Assembly: GCF_039978735.1 (NCBI RefSeq)
Contig: NZ_JBDWAS010000046.1
Location: 29,478-93,477, forward strand
Reading direction: 5' to 3'
DNA length: 64,000 bases
Origin: Maricaulis sp039978735
GTDB lineage: Bacteria; Pseudomonadota; Alphaproteobacteria; Caulobacterales; Maricaulaceae
Of the stretch, positions 62,831 to 64,000 are shown piece by piece. The first letter of the stretch is position 1. Every line of letters starts with the position of its first letter. The notes beneath the pieces are model-generated. The model did no database searches, was not told the DNA's origin, and worked only from the letters and a program-made list of their open reading frames with translations. Made by a program: the position numbers and the translations under genes.

Positions 62831-63094
62831 ATGCCTGACGATAAGGAACGCTATCATTCTCTCAGACTTGTCGGATTTCGGGATCTCTGGCCGGTTTTTC
62901 TCGCGTTTGCTGTCGAGCTGGCCTTGCAACATCTGACCCAGCCATCGGACACCGCAGTTCTGATATCGCGTGCCTTGCTGGTGCTGCTCAGCGTCGTCCA
63001 CTGTTTCCTGTACCTCACAAGGCGCCCGACCCGGGTGTTTGGCGATATCACTATCGTGGCGATCCTCGCGATCTACCTGTTCGGCCAGGCTTGA
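62831..63094 (+). CDS. Small membrane protein of unknown function
   Basis: 87 residues from ATG 62831; a GTG at 62816 would add five residues and overlap the transporter stop. Three hydrophobic segments (about 15-32, 40-58 and 66-85). No family recognised. Confidence 0.55.
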   Translation: MPDDKERYHSLRLVGFRDLWPVFLAFAVELALQHLTQPSDTAVLISRALLVLLSVVHCFLYLTRRPTRVFGDITIVAILAIYLFGQA

Positions 63095-63231
63095 TTTCGG
63101 CGCTGTCGGGGTATGTCGCCTGATCGCAAAAGGGACAGCACCAACCACCGTCACCCTGACACCCGCTTTCGCGGGCGCAGACTTCAGTCAGGGCCCAGAT
63201 CATAAAACCGGGTGCTCCCATCCTGCCGCGA

Positions 63232-63429
63232 TTGCACCTCGCGCCATGGATCCCGACTTTCGTCAGGATGACGGTTGAGAGGTGTTGAATGGGGTTATCT
63301 CCCCCCATCCATTTTTCCCGGAAGCGCGGCAGCGCTGTCCGGGACCTACGGGAGACTCATCGCTGAAGGCGACCCGCGGTCGGTCCCGGCTCTGCGGCCC
63401 GCCTTTGCGGGCCATCCGGCCGGGAGAAA
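63232..63429. repeat. 198-bp direct repeat, copy 1
   Basis: Begins TTGCACCTCGCGCCATGGAT and ends GGGAGAAA. Copy 2 at 63551-63748 is offset by exactly 319 bp and differs at a handful of positions. Confidence 0.9.
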
Positions 63430-63460
63430 CGCGGGTGTGAGAGCGGGGAAGATGAACAAA

Positions 63461-63485
63461 CCTTCTCCCCGACCGGGGGAGAAGG
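63461..63485. repeat. GC-rich palindrome between the two repeat copies
   Basis: CCTTCTCCCC and GGGGGAGAAGG form a near-perfect hairpin. It resembles the CCTTCCCC/CCTCCCCC palindromes at 61554-61691. Confidence 0.7.
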
Positions 63486-63550
63486 TGGGCGGAGCCCGGA
63501 TGCGGGGGCGGCCGCGGGCCACTTGAAGCCTGCGGCACGCCTTGTGCGAC

Positions 63551-63748
63551 TTGCACCTCGCGCCATGGATCCTGACTTTCGTCAGCATGACGGTTGAGAG
63601 GCGGTGGATGGGGTTATCTCTCCCCATCCATTTTTCCCGGAAGCGCGGCAGCGCTGTCCGGGACCTACGGGAGACTCATCGCTGAAGGCGACCCGCGGTC
63701 GGTCCCGGCTCTGCGGCCCGCCTTCGCGGGCCATTCGGCCGGGAGAAA
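63551..63748. repeat. 198-bp direct repeat, copy 2
   Basis: Second copy of 63232-63429, again followed by a palindrome of the CCCTCTCCC/GGGAGAGGG type at 63760-63783. Confidence 0.9.
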
Positions 63749-63759
63749 TTCGCGCTTAT

Positions 63760-63783
63760 CCCTCTCCCCCGTCTGGGAGAGGG
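63760..63783. repeat. GC-rich palindrome after repeat copy 2
   Basis: CCCTCTCCC and GGGAGAGGG around a 6-base loop. Same class as 63461-63485. Confidence 0.7.
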
Positions 63784-64000
63784 CTGGCCTGGCTGACAAT
63801 CGGGAAAACTTGTCCCCACCCCCTCGGACCGGCCGCATAATCACCCCGTCTTCGCACCGCTCGAGGCCCGGACCGGTTATCCGGGGGTGCAAAGAGTACG
63901 GAGCTTGTCCGCGCCTGCCGGGTTGACCACGGCAGGCTCCGGCGAGGCCATCGGCAGGGACGACCGGCAAAAAGCTCGACCGGACCGTCCCCGCCGGTTT

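Larger units (their letters stand above)
63095..64000. other. Long intergenic region with nested repeats
   Basis: About 0.9 kb without a convincing gene. It holds a 198-bp direct duplication (63232-63429 and 63551-63748) and two GC-rich palindromes (63461-63485, 63760-63783). Short ORFs inside the duplicated segment (for example ...SGTYGRLIAEGDPRSVP...) are alike only because the DNA is repeated. The remaining 63784-64000 shows nothing clear. Confidence 0.7.

Noticed and set aside
63275..63926. Paired short ORFs with similar proteins in the right-end intergenic region
   Set aside because: They are alike only because they lie in the two copies of a direct DNA repeat; no ribosome-binding sites or domain.

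Overview
The window is GC-rich and almost fully coding. It looks like chromosomal DNA of a marine, stalked-cell-type alphaproteobacterium, probably Maricaulales/Hyphomonadaceae (inference from gene content and style). Support comes from C4-pathway heme synthesis (5-aminolevulinate synthase), a MucR/Ros regulator, a glyA-nrdR-rib-nusB-thiL operon, a class I PHA synthase, a lone motB, a proton-pumping pyrophosphatase and a Bpt-type arginyltransferase. No rRNA, phage, plasmid, CRISPR or intact insertion sequence was seen. Three tRNA genes (Arg-TCT, Pro-TGG, Glu-TTC) lie near the left end.

Layout. 1-5.0 kb: a MacAB-like export cassette built around a 60-residue secreted four-cysteine peptide, consisting of a duplicated FtsX-type permease (cut by the window edge), an EF-hand lipoprotein, the peptide with a strong hairpin behind it, a periplasmic adaptor and an ABC ATPase. 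5.0-11.3 kb: tRNAs, an NDUFS4-like complex I protein, a DUF192 protein, a tandem cold-shock protein, a QueD-like protein, recJ and glpX. 11.4-15.4 kb: phaC, a SET-domain protein and a membrane diguanylate cyclase. 15.4-23.1 kb: an unusual envelope cluster with three extracytoplasmic bactofilin-like repeat proteins (two lipoproteins sharing a C-terminal domain, one membrane protein), an M1 metallopeptidase, a DUF6702-like protein and an acyl-ACP-synthetase-like ligase. Two of its promoters share a near-identical 13-bp palindrome.

23.2-27.8 kb: lpd, a cupin, an ACT protein, a 2OG oxygenase, a glutaredoxin-MauE fusion, and a Phd-type antitoxin beside what looks like a decayed toxin. 27.9-36.8 kb: hppA and the riboflavin/one-carbon operon glyA-nrdR-ribD'-ribE-ribBA-ribH-nusB-thiL, in which the RibD deaminase half is absent and the GTP-cyclohydrolase half of RibBA has lost its zinc cysteines. 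37-45 kb: mucR with a finger lacking zinc ligands, hemA, a MarR regulator, a valine-degradation operon (isobutyryl-CoA dehydrogenase, an odd small protein without a standard start, HIBYL-CoA hydrolase, mmsB) and hemB.

45-64 kb: a trans-sulfuration enzyme, a small membrane-protein operon (UPF0126, DUF389), a penicillin-acylase-family hydrolase, a flavin reductase, motB, a chromate transporter, an SLC13 permease, bpt, a complete TRAP transporter, an AI-2E-type transporter, and a 0.9-kb right-hand intergenic region full of duplicated and palindromic repeats.

The two most promising undescribed systems are the secreted-peptide export cassette at 1-5017 and the bactofilin-like envelope cluster at 15356-23164. 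All functional calls come from reading protein motifs; no database search was run.
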